A stretch of DNA of 24,186 nt, from positions 1-24,186 of the forward strand of contig DIAY01000195.1 of assembly GCA_002414905.1 (NCBI GenBank). Direction: 5' to 3'. This DNA is from Holophagales bacterium UBA5066 (lineage in GTDB: Bacteria; Acidobacteriota; Thermoanaerobaculia; UBA5066). Shown here in pieces: positions 7,605 to 15,394 of this stretch (its first letter is position 1; the number at the start of each line of letters is the position of its first letter). The position numbers were made by a program, and so were the translations under genes. Below the pieces are notes generated by a model, which did not search any database, was not told the origin of the DNA, and saw only the letters and a program-made list of their open reading frames with translations.

Positions 7605-10184
7605 GTGACTTCTGCCGCTGCGGGCCTGCTCCTCCCACTCCTCCTGACGACCCCGGCGGGTCCCGTGCCCCCTCGTCCCGGGGAGGCACGGACCGCGTTC
7701 CGGGTCGTCGTCCGCGAGGCTGGTGTCTACCGGGTCGCATTCGAACAGTTCGTTGCCGCCGGTTTCTCCGGACCCGGCCTCCCCTCCCGCCGCCTCGGCC
7801 TCACGAATGACGGCCGCCCCGTCCCCCTCTACCTCCGCGACGGCGGAGACGGAGTCCTGGGCCCCGGCGACTCGGTTGAGTTCGTCGGAGCCCCTCCTGG
7901 CGCCGACGGTTCCAAGCTCGGCGACTACGCTTCGGAAAACGTCTACCTCCTCCGCGAAACGGACAGCCCGCCGCTCCGGATGACGTCGGGGCGCGGCTCC
8001 CCGGCCTTGACCGGGGTGAAGCCCTTGCCGCTCGTGCGGACACAGAATCTCGAGAAGGACCTCATCCTCCTCCGGCTCCCCGGTGAAGGGATCGACTCGC
8101 TCTGGTATTGGGCACGGCTCACGAATATCGATCCCGAGCCCTTCCGGGTCCCCCTCGACCTGGCGGACCTCGACATGGCGTCCGGGAGGCCGGTAACCCT
8201 CCGCGTAACTCTCCGCGGCTGGTCTTCGGCCGTGAGCAAACCGGCAGGCGAGGCCGACCACCGCGTTTTCGTGTCGCTGAACGGGTCTCCGGTCGCGTCC
8301 GTCGACTGGAACAACTCCGACGGGGAGAGGGTCGTCGACGTGCAGGGCCTGTCCGGGGCATCTTTCCGGCCAGGCGCGAACACGCTCGAGCTTCGCGTCC
8401 CGCCCCGGGCCTCCGGCGTCGGGAGAGACCCCATCGTGGACGTGTCGGTCCTCAACCGGGTGGACGTCACGTATCCCGTGAGCCCGAAACTCGGCGCGTC
8501 GGCGGTCTGCCTGCGGCCCGCTCCCGGAACCGGCCCCGGAGACGTGACCCTCCTTTCGGACTCCTCGTCGCCCATCGTCGCCTACGGCGCTTCCGGCCTC
8601 CGCGTGGAGAGCAGCCCGGGTCCGAAGCGGGGGGCCTCCGGCCCCCGCGTTTTTCCGGGCCTCGGTGCGGAGAAGGAATTCTGGGCCGTCCCTGACGGCG
8701 CACAGAAACTCGCGATCGTGGAGCCGTTGCGCTCCGACCACCTTTCCGACCCGGCGCACCAGGCCGACTACGTGATCGTGGTCCACCCCGACCTGGCCGA
8801 GTCCATCGAGCCGCTTGCAGCGTTTCACCGGGCGCGGGGCCTTCACGTCCTCGTCATCGATATCCGCTCGATCTGGGACGAATTCGGGAACGGCCTCGTC
8901 AAGCCCTCAGCTCTCAGAGACTTCTTCTCGGTCGCGCTCGACACCTGGCAAAAGCCTGCGCCGCGCTGGGCGCTGCTCGTGGGCGACGCGAGCTGGGACG
9001 TCAAGAACGTCGAGGTGAACGACCTCGGCTACCCCGATGCGACCTACACCTTCGCCCACCAGACGAACTTCGCGAAGGTGCCGAGCACACCCTACGCGAA
9101 AAATGCCGCGCTCAATCACAGGAACCTGATCCCGACGTTCAGCTACGGCTCGTACGACGGCCACGCGGCGTCCGACAACTACTTCGTGGCGACGTCGGAG
9201 TCAGATTCGACCCCGCGCCTGGCGATCGGCCGCCTGCCGGTGACGGAACGAAGCGAAGTCTCGGCCATCGTACAGAAGTCGATTCGCTACGTGAACGAGG
9301 CCGGGCCGGGCCCGTGGAGGCGGAGCGTCCTCTGGATCTCCAATGGCGACGCCTTCCCGAGGTCCCTCTCGGATTCGCTGGCGGCAAAGATCGCGCTTCG
9401 GGGTCTGGCTTCCACGAAGGTCTACCCCGACCTCACCTCGGCGACGAACGCGAAGCACCAGGCTCGGATCCGCGATGCGATCGACGAGGGGCAGCTCCTG
9501 ATCCATTTCTGGGGCCACGGGGGGCGTTACATCTGGCGCACGGCGCCGGTTGACCTGAAGAGGAACGAAGATCTTTTTACTCTGGACGACATCGACGAGC
9601 TGAAACCCTCGGCCAGGCTTCCCATCGTCGTGAGCATGACCTGCTACTCGGCCCCCTTCGACCACCCGAACGCCGACTCCATCGGCGAGAAGCTCCTCCG
9701 CACCCCCGAGCGCGGCGCCGTCGCCGTCCTCGCAGCCTCGTGGCGCAACGCTCCGGGCCAAGGCCTGAGCGAGGCGGTAGCGGAGGAGTTCACGCGTCCC
9801 GGGACCGTCGGAGAGGCAATGGTCCGGGCGAAGATCCGGGCCGACGACGCCACGTTCACGCGCCAGTACAACCTCCTCGGCGATCCGGCGCTGCCGCTGG
9901 CCTTGCCGACGGGAACCCTGAGCCTCTCGGCCAAGAGAGACCTCGACGGTCTCCCCCGGGTGAAGGTCGCTCTCGCCGAGCCGCTCCGCGACTCCCGCCT
10001 CGTCGTGGACTGGCTCGACTGCGACGGCCAGTCTGTCGGCCGGTCAGAGCTCGCGGGGGGTGCCCTGGCCGAGATCGTCTTCGAAGGGAACCGCGAAGAT
10101 GCCCCGCGCGTCTCCAGGGTCCTGGTCTATGCCTGGAACGAAATCTCCGGCGCCGACGGCGTCGGAAGCACGGAGGTCCCGTGA
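7605..10184 (+). CDS. Peptidase C25 (gingipain-type) family cysteine protease
   Basis: An exported cysteine peptidase of family C25 (859 aa). After a short hydrophobic leader (1-~20), residues ~30-380 are beta-rich and prodomain-like. The catalytic region runs from about 388 (YVIVVHPDLAESIEPLAAFH) to 770. H638 in HFWGHGG and C680 in SMTCYSAP fit the His-Cys dyad. PERGAVAVLAAS and NLLGDPALPL are further family landmarks. The last ~85 residues resemble an Ig-like domain; no type IX sorting domain is recognised. The GTG at 7605 is the first possible start, because an in-frame TAA lies 12 bases before it. The n-region lacks basic residues and no Shine-Dalgarno is seen. It overlaps the next gene by 4 bp (GTGA). 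Cleavage specificity and target cannot be told. Confidence 0.88.
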   Translation: MTSAAAGLLLPLLLTTPAGPVPPRPGEARTAFRVVVREAGVYRVAFEQFVAAGFSGPGLPSRRLGLTNDGRPVPLYLRDGGDGVLGPGDSVEFVGAPPGADGSKLGDYASENVYLLRETDSPPLRMTSGRGSPALTGVKPLPLVRTQNLEKDLILLRLPGEGIDSLWYWARLTNIDPEPFRVPLDLADLDMASGRPVTLRVTLRGWSSAVSKPAGEADHRVFVSLNGSPVASVDWNNSDGERVVDVQGLSGASFRPGANTLELRVPPRASGVGRDPIVDVSVLNRVDVTYPVSPKLGASAVCLRPAPGTGPGDVTLLSDSSSPIVAYGASGLRVESSPGPKRGASGPRVFPGLGAEKEFWAVPDGAQKLAIVEPLRSDHLSDPAHQADYVIVVHPDLAESIEPLAAFHRARGLHVLVIDIRSIWDEFGNGLVKPSALRDFFSVALDTWQKPAPRWALLVGDASWDVKNVEVNDLGYPDATYTFAHQTNFAKVPSTPYAKNAALNHRNLIPTFSYGSYDGHAASDNYFVATSESDSTPRLAIGRLPVTERSEVSAIVQKSIRYVNEAGPGPWRRSVLWISNGDAFPRSLSDSLAAKIALRGLASTKVYPDLTSATNAKHQARIRDAIDEGQLLIHFWGHGGRYIWRTAPVDLKRNEDLFTLDDIDELKPSARLPIVVSMTCYSAPFDHPNADSIGEKLLRTPERGAVAVLAASWRNAPGQGLSEAVAEEFTRPGTVGEAMVRAKIRADDATFTRQYNLLGDPALPLALPTGTLSLSAKRDLDGLPRVKVALAEPLRDSRLVVDWLDCDGQSVGRSELAGGALAEIVFEGNREDAPRVSRVLVYAWNEISGADGVGSTEVP

Positions 10185-10663
10185 GAGTCCCCCTCTTCCG
10201 CATCATTTCCGTTCTCGGTTCGATTGCTCTCCTTGCGGGATGTACCGGTGCTCCCGCCCCGGCGTCCTCCACGAACGCGGCACCGGCGTCCTCTGGCCCG
10301 GTTACCGCCCCTGCGCCGGTCGCCGCCCTCACACCGCCCGAGCCGCTCCGAAACACCATCCGGTGGAAGACGGCGAGCGAAGTCGAAAATTTCGGTTTCG
10401 ATGTCTACCGTGCCAAAGCCGAGGAGGGTCCCTTCGAGAGGATCACCTCGTCTCCGATACCGGGCGCGGGGACCATCGACGAGCCGCAGTCCTACGCCTG
10501 GACCGACGAGAAGATCGAGTCGGGGATCGCCTACTGGTACTACGTCGAGAGCATCTCGATGAGCGGGGTCCGGGAGAAGTTCACGCCCACGTTCAAGGCC
10601 CGGGTCAAGACCGCCGGTCCGGCCGCGTCTGCCACTCCCGGCGTCCCCACCGACCCGCGCTGA
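10181..10663 (+). CDS. Small lipoprotein with one FN3-like domain
   Basis: A 160-aa predicted lipoprotein. The GTG start overlaps the stop of the C25 peptidase gene (GTGA) and has GGAGG at 10172-10176, four bases upstream. The signal peptide ends in the lipobox LLAGC (C21). A Pro/Ala/Ser linker (~23-55) leads to an FN3-like fold with the familiar pattern NTIRWKTASEVENFGFDVYR, then EGPFERI, a D-E-K-I-E-S-G turn and YWYYVESISMSGVRE. A short Pro/Ala-rich tail follows. Such domains bind proteins or glycans. Coupling to the peptidase gene suggests a partner, anchor or substrate for it; that is inference. The frame is open far upstream (from 9740), but that part is a shadow of the peptidase gene. 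Confidence 0.82.
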   Translation: MRVPLFRIISVLGSIALLAGCTGAPAPASSTNAAPASSGPVTAPAPVAALTPPEPLRNTIRWKTASEVENFGFDVYRAKAEEGPFERITSSPIPGAGTIDEPQSYAWTDEKIESGIAYWYYVESISMSGVREKFTPTFKARVKTAGPAASATPGVPTDPR

Positions 10664-10675
10664 CGCGGCATCAGC
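10655..10675. terminator. Inverted repeat over two convergent stop codons
   Basis: Only seven bases separate the convergent genes ending at 10663 (+) and 10671 (-). GCTGA (10659-10663) and TCAGC (10671-10675) are inverted repeats containing both stop codons. An alternative stem, CCGCG/CGCGG, lies at 10655-10668. Either could act as a weak bidirectional terminator. There is no T-tract, so the call is weak. Confidence 0.3.
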
Positions 10676-11300
10676 CCGCGCGGACCAGTCGCAGCATCCG
10701 CTGGTCCCTCGGGTGACCCCACGCCCCGATCTTCGTGATTTCCCACGGCAGGCCAGCCGCGATCCGCCGGAGGTCCTCCTCGCGATAGTGGAAGGGGTCC
10801 TGGTCCAGGAACGTCGTGATCCCGCCCGGCTCGTGGCGCAGCGGCTGCTCCTCGGGAAGTCCTTCGGGGCACTCGAAGAAGGTGGCCCAGAGGACGGCCC
10901 CGGGCTTCATGGCACGAGGCAGCTCGACCAGGCACCGGCGGATCTGGTTGGCGGTCAGGTGGGTGAAGACCGACTGGGCGAGGGCGACGTCGAAGAGGAC
11001 CCCGAAGCGGTGGGCCTCGAAGAGCGCCGTCACGAGGAGGTTCTCCCGCGGGAGACGCTCGAGCAGCCCCTCGGGACCGACCTCGTGCTTGAGCCCGGCC
11101 TCGATGAGCCCGGCGTTTGCGTCGAGCCCGAAGTAGTGGCTCGGGTCGAGGTAACGGAGAAGGCGGACTCCCGCGCGAAAAGAGCCACAGCCGACGTCGA
11201 GCAGGCGATGGCCCGGCTCGAGCCCTTGTGCGACGAGGAAGCGCAGTTGCAGCTCTCCGATCTCGTCCCAGAGTCCCCCGACGGCGTCACGGTGATTCAT
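10671..11300 (-). CDS. Class I SAM-dependent methyltransferase
   Basis: A 209-aa soluble methyltransferase with a Rossmann-like SAM-binding domain. Motif I is LLDVGCGSFRAG (33-44), with the acidic end of strand 2 in YFGLDAN (D60), followed by VALAQSVFTHL and GAVLWATFFE in the usual later strand positions. The ATG at 11300 is chosen over upstream GTG codons because MNHRDAVGGLWDEIGE begins the family-like helix; it sits in an ATGA overlap with the stop of the preceding membrane glycosyltransferase gene, so it is translationally coupled. GGAGGT at 11312-11317 is a loosely spaced binding site. The context suggests methylation of a glycan, lipid-linked sugar or glycosylated product; the substrate is not shown by the sequence. 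Confidence 0.88.
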   Translation of the reverse strand: MNHRDAVGGLWDEIGELQLRFLVAQGLEPGHRLLDVGCGSFRAGVRLLRYLDPSHYFGLDANAGLIEAGLKHEVGPEGLLERLPRENLLVTALFEAHRFGVLFDVALAQSVFTHLTANQIRRCLVELPRAMKPGAVLWATFFECPEGLPEEQPLRHEPGGITTFLDQDPFHYREEDLRRIAAGLPWEITKIGAWGHPRDQRMLRLVRAG

Positions 11301-12604
11301 GGCAGGAGCGGACCTCCGACCGCGAGGAAGAGCGCGAGGACGGCTGCTGCGACGGCCGCCACCCGCCGCCACAGGGCCGCCGAGCGAAAGACCGCGAGAG
11401 GGGCGGACCACAGAGGCGCGGCGAAGGCGAGAAGGGCCGGAGTCAGCTGGACCCTGTAGCGCGTCTTAACGTGGAGAACGAGGAGGAGGGCGAGGTTGTA
11501 CGCCAGGAAGAGCCCGAGGAGGCGCATCGGCATTCCGAGCGGACGTGGCGCGAGGACGAGCCCCGCCGCGGCCGTCACGAGGATGCAGATTCCGGCAGCG
11601 ACGGCGATCCCCCTCAGGCCCGATGCGATGGCGCGAGGCGGCCCGACGTAGCCGTAGCCGCGGGCCGCGATCGCGCCGCCGGGAAGCTGGTCCGTCAGGA
11701 AGGAGTCCTTATCGAACAGTCGGAAATACTGCTTTCCAAGCTGACCGGCGAGGATTGCGGGAAGACCTCGGTGGGCCACGAGCTCCCGGATCCGCGACTC
11801 GCTCGCCGCGTTCCGCTGCTTAAGGCTCGAGCCGCTCGCCAACCACCGGCCGTACTCGTCCCCGACGATCTCATCCACGAGGTTCCGGCGGGAGCGATCG
11901 TTCAGCCCCACCCAGGTGTTGAAGCGGGTGCTGTCCGCCACGACGAAGCTCCCTTCCCGCCGTTCGTTCCCGAGCATCACCGGAAGGGTAAGCGCGACGA
12001 CGCCGACGAGGGCGAGAACCGGATTCAGGAGCCGGCGCCAGCCCCTCGCGGAGAGGACGACCGGGAAGAGAAGCACCGGCAGAAAGGGTCCCAGCAGACT
12101 CTTGAGCAGCAGCGCCAGGCCCAGGACGAACCCGAGAAGGAGAAGCCAGGCGGCGCGATCGCTGCGCGCCACGACGATCCATATCGCGACGAGAAAAAGG
12201 AAGAGGTGGAAGACCTCGGGCCAGAGGAAATGGGCGAAGGCCGCCGTCGACGGGTCGGCCAGGAGGAAGAACCCCGCCAGGTCGGCCGGAAGGCCCGGCG
12301 CGCCCGAGCGCGCCACGAGATCGCGCAGGACGAGCGCCGCACCGAGAAGTGCGAGTGACTGAAGGAGAGTCACGCCGAGGAGGGAACCCGGAACGCCAAG
12401 CCACGCCAGGAGCCGCGGGTAGAGGGGCGGCCAGAGAAGCTCGAGGTTCGGGGGCAGGCCTGCCGAGATTCTCCTCGCGGCCTCGGCGTAGGTGATCTCG
12501 TCGCCCCAAAGGAGCCGGGGAGAAGGAAAACGTCCCACGAAGTGGAGGGTCCCGTGGACGAGCAGGGCGACGAACGTCGCGATGGCGACCTGGCCCCTCC
12601 GCAT
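11297..12604 (-). CDS. GT-C membrane glycosyltransferase (ArnT/PMT-like family)
   Basis: A 435-aa polytopic inner-membrane protein with about ten hydrophobic helices. The first periplasmic loop carries GDEITYAEAARRISAG with the D35-E36 pair typical of GT-C enzymes that transfer sugars from polyprenyl-phosphate donors (GT39/GT83-like, PMT_2 superfamily). A central soluble loop (RFNTWVGLNDRSRRNLVDEIVGDEYGRWL and on to ~300) lies between helix bundles, and the end VKTRYRVQLTPALLAF resembles the family's late helix motif. The ATG at 12604 has no Shine-Dalgarno. Upstream are a plausible promoter and a palindrome (see the 12603-12642 entries). The gene is coupled to the methyltransferase by a 4-bp overlap. 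The acceptor (lipid A, protein or glycan) cannot be assigned. Confidence 0.85.
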   Translation of the reverse strand: MRRGQVAIATFVALLVHGTLHFVGRFPSPRLLWGDEITYAEAARRISAGLPPNLELLWPPLYPRLLAWLGVPGSLLGVTLLQSLALLGAALVLRDLVARSGAPGLPADLAGFFLLADPSTAAFAHFLWPEVFHLFLFLVAIWIVVARSDRAAWLLLLGFVLGLALLLKSLLGPFLPVLLFPVVLSARGWRRLLNPVLALVGVVALTLPVMLGNERREGSFVVADSTRFNTWVGLNDRSRRNLVDEIVGDEYGRWLASGSSLKQRNAASESRIRELVAHRGLPAILAGQLGKQYFRLFDKDSFLTDQLPGGAIAARGYGYVGPPRAIASGLRGIAVAAGICILVTAAAGLVLAPRPLGMPMRLLGLFLAYNLALLLVLHVKTRYRVQLTPALLAFAAPLWSAPLAVFRSAALWRRVAAVAAAVLALFLAVGGPLLP

Positions 12605-12618
12605 CGTCCCGGGACGAT
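12603..12618. promoter_or_regulatory. Perfect 16-bp palindrome, possible operator
   Basis: ATCGTCCCGGGACGAT is a perfect 16-bp palindrome. It covers the first two bases of the GT-C start codon on the minus strand and most of that gene's predicted -10 box. A dimeric regulator bound here would block both transcription and start-codon access. The half-site CGGGACG recurs at 12643-12649, 12658-12664 and 12663-12669 towards the divergent gene. Function is inferred from position only. Confidence 0.4.
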
Positions 12619-12642
12619 AGCCCGCGAAACGTCCGGGGGCAA
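12614..12642 (-). promoter_or_regulatory. Predicted sigma-70-like promoter of the GT-C/methyltransferase pair
   Basis: Read on the minus strand: TTGCCC (12642-12637, four of six matches to the -35 consensus), a 17-bp spacer, then TATCGT (12619-12614, four of six to the -10). The -10 ends nine bases before the ATG at 12604, so the transcript would have almost no leader, which fits the absence of a Shine-Dalgarno sequence. Confidence 0.4.
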
Positions 12643-12717
12643 CGGGACGACCTGATCCGGGACGGGACGCGCGACGTGCGGTACATTCAGGCTCTCGAGG
12701 AGGAGGGGCCAGACTCG

Positions 12718-15360
12718 ATGCAGATCTTCGTCCTTGGGATGCACCGGTCGGGAACGTCGGCGCTCACCCGCCTCCTCGGACTGCTCGGCGTGGACGTCGG
12801 TGCGCCTTCGGACATGCACCCGGCCGACGCCGCAAACCCGACGGGCTACTGGGAGCGCCGTGAGGTGCACGCTCTCGACGAGGAGATCCTCGCGGCGCTG
12901 AACGCCTCGTGGTGCGAGCCGCTCCAGGCCGATCCCGACCTTCTCGCGACTCACGAGAGGGAGGCGTTCGAGCTCCGGGCGCAGGACATCGTTTCCGCGC
13001 TCGACCGGCAACAGCCATGGGCCGTCAAGGACCCTCGCCTTTCGCTCCTCTTTCCCCTCTGGAAGACGGTGCTGAAGGCCCCCGTCTGTATCCTCGTCCA
13101 CCGCGACCCTCTCGAGGTGGCACGGTCTCTGAAGACGCGGGACGGCTTCCCGCTTCCCCTCGGCCTCGCGCTCTGGGAGGCCTACGCAAGGGCGGCGCTT
13201 TCCGGTTCCGAAGGCCTGCCGCGCCTGCTCGTCCAGTACTCCGGCCTCGTCGAGGATCCCGTCGGAACCGCCACTCGCCTTTCCGAACGACTCGCGGCCC
13301 TTGGGATGCCCATTCCGGTTGTCCTCCCCGAGGCGGAGATACGTGATTTCGTCTCACCGTCCCTGCGGCGTGAGCGTTCAGTGGCGGGAGAGGCGCGGGA
13401 GCTCCTGACGCCCGTGCAGGCGGAACTCCTCCGGCTGTTCGAAGGGCAGGAGCTTCCAGCGAACGCCACTCCCGGACCGCTGTCCCGAGGCGCCAGAGAA
13501 TTGCTCGAAGCGTCCTCGCTCCAGACGAAGACTGAGCGCCTCAGGGAGGCGTCGCTTCGCACGGAGGTTGCGGCCCGGGCCGAAGACGTCCGGCGCTTCA
13601 CGGGAATCGTGGCTGAGAGGGACGTCCTCGTGGCAAGCCTCAGGGGCCGGTTGGCACACACGGGAGAGGTGCGCCCCCCGCCCGGTCCGACGGTACCGTC
13701 CCAAACGTCGGACGGACCTGGTCTGGCCGTTTGCACCATCGTCGCGAAGAACTACCTCGCTATGGCACGGACCCTCTGCCGGTCCTTTCTCCGGCATCAC
13801 CCCGGTGCCAGGGCGTTCGTCCTCCTCGCCGATGAGGTCGAGGGGGCCTTTGACGCCTCGAAGGAACCGTTCGAGCTCCTCGAGGCGCGCGAGCTCGGAG
13901 TGCCCGATTTCGCCGACCTCGCGTGCCGCTACACCGTTCTCGAGCTGGCAACCGCGCTGAAACCGGCGTTCCTCCAGCACCTCCTCGAAACGAAGGGCAT
14001 CGAGAAGCTCGTCTATCTCGACCCCGACGTCTGCCTCTACGGCCCTCTCGAGGAGGTCCGGCGTTTTCTCGAGACCGCCGACGTCGCCCTGACGCCCCAC
14101 ATCCTCGAGCCGATTCGACCCGACGGCCGTCTGCCGGACGAGAGAGACCTGCTCGCCGCAGGGGTCTTCAATCTCGGCTTCATCGCCATTCGCCGCTCTC
14201 CGGCCGCTCTCGCCCTCCTCGACTGGTGGGAAGCCCGCCTTCACGAGGGGGCATACCTCGACTTCGGCAGGGGGCTCTTCACGGACCAGAAGTGGATGAA
14301 CCTGGCGCCCTGCTTTCTCGATCGCCTCGCCGTCGTCCGGCTTCGTGGCTACAACGTCGCGTACTGGAACCTTCAGGAACGAACCGACCTCGTGAGGACC
14401 GGCGAAGGATGGACCGTTGGCGGCGAGCCGCTTCGCTTCTTCCACTTCAGCGGGCTCAATCCGGATCAGCCGAACCTCGTCTCGAAGCATCAGAGCCGTT
14501 TTCACCTGACAGACCTCGGCCGGGCCTATCGCGAACTCTTCGGACGCTACGTGCGCTTCCTCGGAGAAGAAGGGTTCGAGGAGACGCGACGGCTTCCCTA
14601 CCGGTACTCCCGCTTCGATGACGGTACGCTCTTCCCCGAGAGGGCCCGCCGCATCTTCCGCGAGCTCGGCGAGGAGAGGCGACGGTTCGGCGACCCGTTC
14701 CGGACCGGATCCGGCAGCTTCCTCGATTGGCTGCGCGCTCCCCGACAGGCGGAATCGCCCATGACGCACTTCACTTTCTACCTGTACCGGCAGCGCCCCG
14801 ACGTGATGCAGGCCTTCCCGGACCCGGACGGTGTCCACGCGCTCGCGTTTCACGACTGGCTCGTCACCCACGCCGCAGGAGACCTCGGCGTCGAGGAGCC
14901 CTGGATCGAGTCCTTCCGTGCGGTCCGCGAGCAGCTCGCGGCCCGCGATGCCGAACGCCGCCGGGATGCGGAACGGGCCGCTCTCGAGGCGGCGGAGAGG
15001 GCGAGGGTCGATGCCGAACGCGCTGCGGTCGAGCGGGCTGCATTCGAGGCCGTAGAGAGGGCGAGGGCCGATGCCGAACGCGCTGCGGTCGAGCGGGCTG
15101 CCCTCGAGGTGGCGGCGAGAGCCGATGTCGAACGCGCCGCAGCCGCGGCAAAGGCGAAGGCCGATGCCGATCTCGAAACGGCTCACCTCGTCGCAGCGAC
15201 TGCTGCCGCCGTCGCCGAGGAGGTGAGGCAGGAGCGCCTTCAGGCCAAACGGATCGACGAACCGAAAGCCGCGTGGAAATGGTGGGGCCGGCTCATCCTG
15301 GGACCGGATCGTTACCGGCTTCTCAGGGACCGAAAGTGGGGGCTCCGGCCGAAACCCTGA
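12718..15360 (+). CDS. Fusion protein: sulfotransferase domain, glycosyltransferase domain, repetitive helical tail
   Basis: An 880-aa cytoplasmic fusion. The ATG at 12718 is chosen over GTG 12676 because GGAGGGG (12702-12708) precedes it and the P-loop-like motif then starts the protein. Residues 1-~250 are a PAPS-type sulfotransferase: FVLGMHRSGTSALTRLL (4-20, 5'-phosphosulfate loop), KDPR (104-107) and HRDPLEVARSL (128-138, 3'-phosphate site). A coiled coil follows (~262-315). A GT-A-type glycosyltransferase starts at ~336 (LAVCTIVAKNYLAMARTL), with VYLDPDVCLYG (D435-x-D437, metal/nucleotide-sugar site) and TDQKWMN (~522-528). About 620-740 is an accessory region (YLYRQRPDVMQAFPDPDG) of a type I associate with bacterial polysaccharide glycosyltransferases. 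The tail (~745-850) is Ala/Glu/Arg-rich helix with 20-residue repeats, then a basic end. It probably makes and sulfates a surface glycan; product unknown. Confidence 0.85.
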   Translation: MQIFVLGMHRSGTSALTRLLGLLGVDVGAPSDMHPADAANPTGYWERREVHALDEEILAALNASWCEPLQADPDLLATHEREAFELRAQDIVSALDRQQPWAVKDPRLSLLFPLWKTVLKAPVCILVHRDPLEVARSLKTRDGFPLPLGLALWEAYARAALSGSEGLPRLLVQYSGLVEDPVGTATRLSERLAALGMPIPVVLPEAEIRDFVSPSLRRERSVAGEARELLTPVQAELLRLFEGQELPANATPGPLSRGARELLEASSLQTKTERLREASLRTEVAARAEDVRRFTGIVAERDVLVASLRGRLAHTGEVRPPPGPTVPSQTSDGPGLAVCTIVAKNYLAMARTLCRSFLRHHPGARAFVLLADEVEGAFDASKEPFELLEARELGVPDFADLACRYTVLELATALKPAFLQHLLETKGIEKLVYLDPDVCLYGPLEEVRRFLETADVALTPHILEPIRPDGRLPDERDLLAAGVFNLGFIAIRRSPAALALLDWWEARLHEGAYLDFGRGLFTDQKWMNLAPCFLDRLAVVRLRGYNVAYWNLQERTDLVRTGEGWTVGGEPLRFFHFSGLNPDQPNLVSKHQSRFHLTDLGRAYRELFGRYVRFLGEEGFEETRRLPYRYSRFDDGTLFPERARRIFRELGEERRRFGDPFRTGSGSFLDWLRAPRQAESPMTHFTFYLYRQRPDVMQAFPDPDGVHALAFHDWLVTHAAGDLGVEEPWIESFRAVREQLAARDAERRRDAERAALEAAERARVDAERAAVERAAFEAVERARADAERAAVERAALEVAARADVERAAAAAKAKADADLETAHLVAATAAAVAEEVRQERLQAKRIDEPKAAWKWWGRLILGPDRYRLLRDRKWGLRPKP
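14941..15120 (+). repeat. 60-bp (20-residue) tandem repeats in the helical tail
   Basis: Two adjacent 60-bp units, 15001-15060 and 15061-15120, differ at only one of their first 40 bases and diverge in the last 20. A third, older copy is recognisable at 14941-15000. Each unit encodes 20 residues of the pattern RADAERAAVERA, so the repeat is in frame and lengthens a charged helix. The near-identity at synonymous sites points to a recent duplication. Copy number may vary between strains. Confidence 0.85.
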
Positions 15361-15364
15361 CGGG

Positions 15365-15394
15365 GCGGGAGCGGGCTTCCTGTTCCCGATCCGC
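15365..15394. terminator. Imperfect hairpin between convergent genes
   Basis: The 33-bp spacer between the stops at 15360 (+) and 15394 (-) can fold as GCGG/CCGC (15365-15368 with 15391-15394) enclosing CGGG/CCCG (15372-15375 with 15385-15388) around a 9-nt loop, with a small internal loop. It lies where a bidirectional terminator is expected, but the stem is interrupted and no T-tract follows. Confidence 0.3.

Noticed and set aside
5346..8846. A 1166-codon open frame on the minus strand
   Set aside because: It is antisense to the sulfatase-like and C25 genes, which have signal peptides and family motifs; its own translation is Arg/Gly/Glu-rich without any domain, a GC-rich shadow frame.
12676..12717. 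GTG 12676 as start of the sulfotransferase/GT gene
   Set aside because: It would add 14 residues before the conserved P-loop strand and has no binding site, while ATG 12718 has GGAGGGG upstream.
13378..15186. A 602-codon minus-strand frame opposite the sulfotransferase/GT gene
   Set aside because: Shadow of a strongly supported gene; no start signal or domain.
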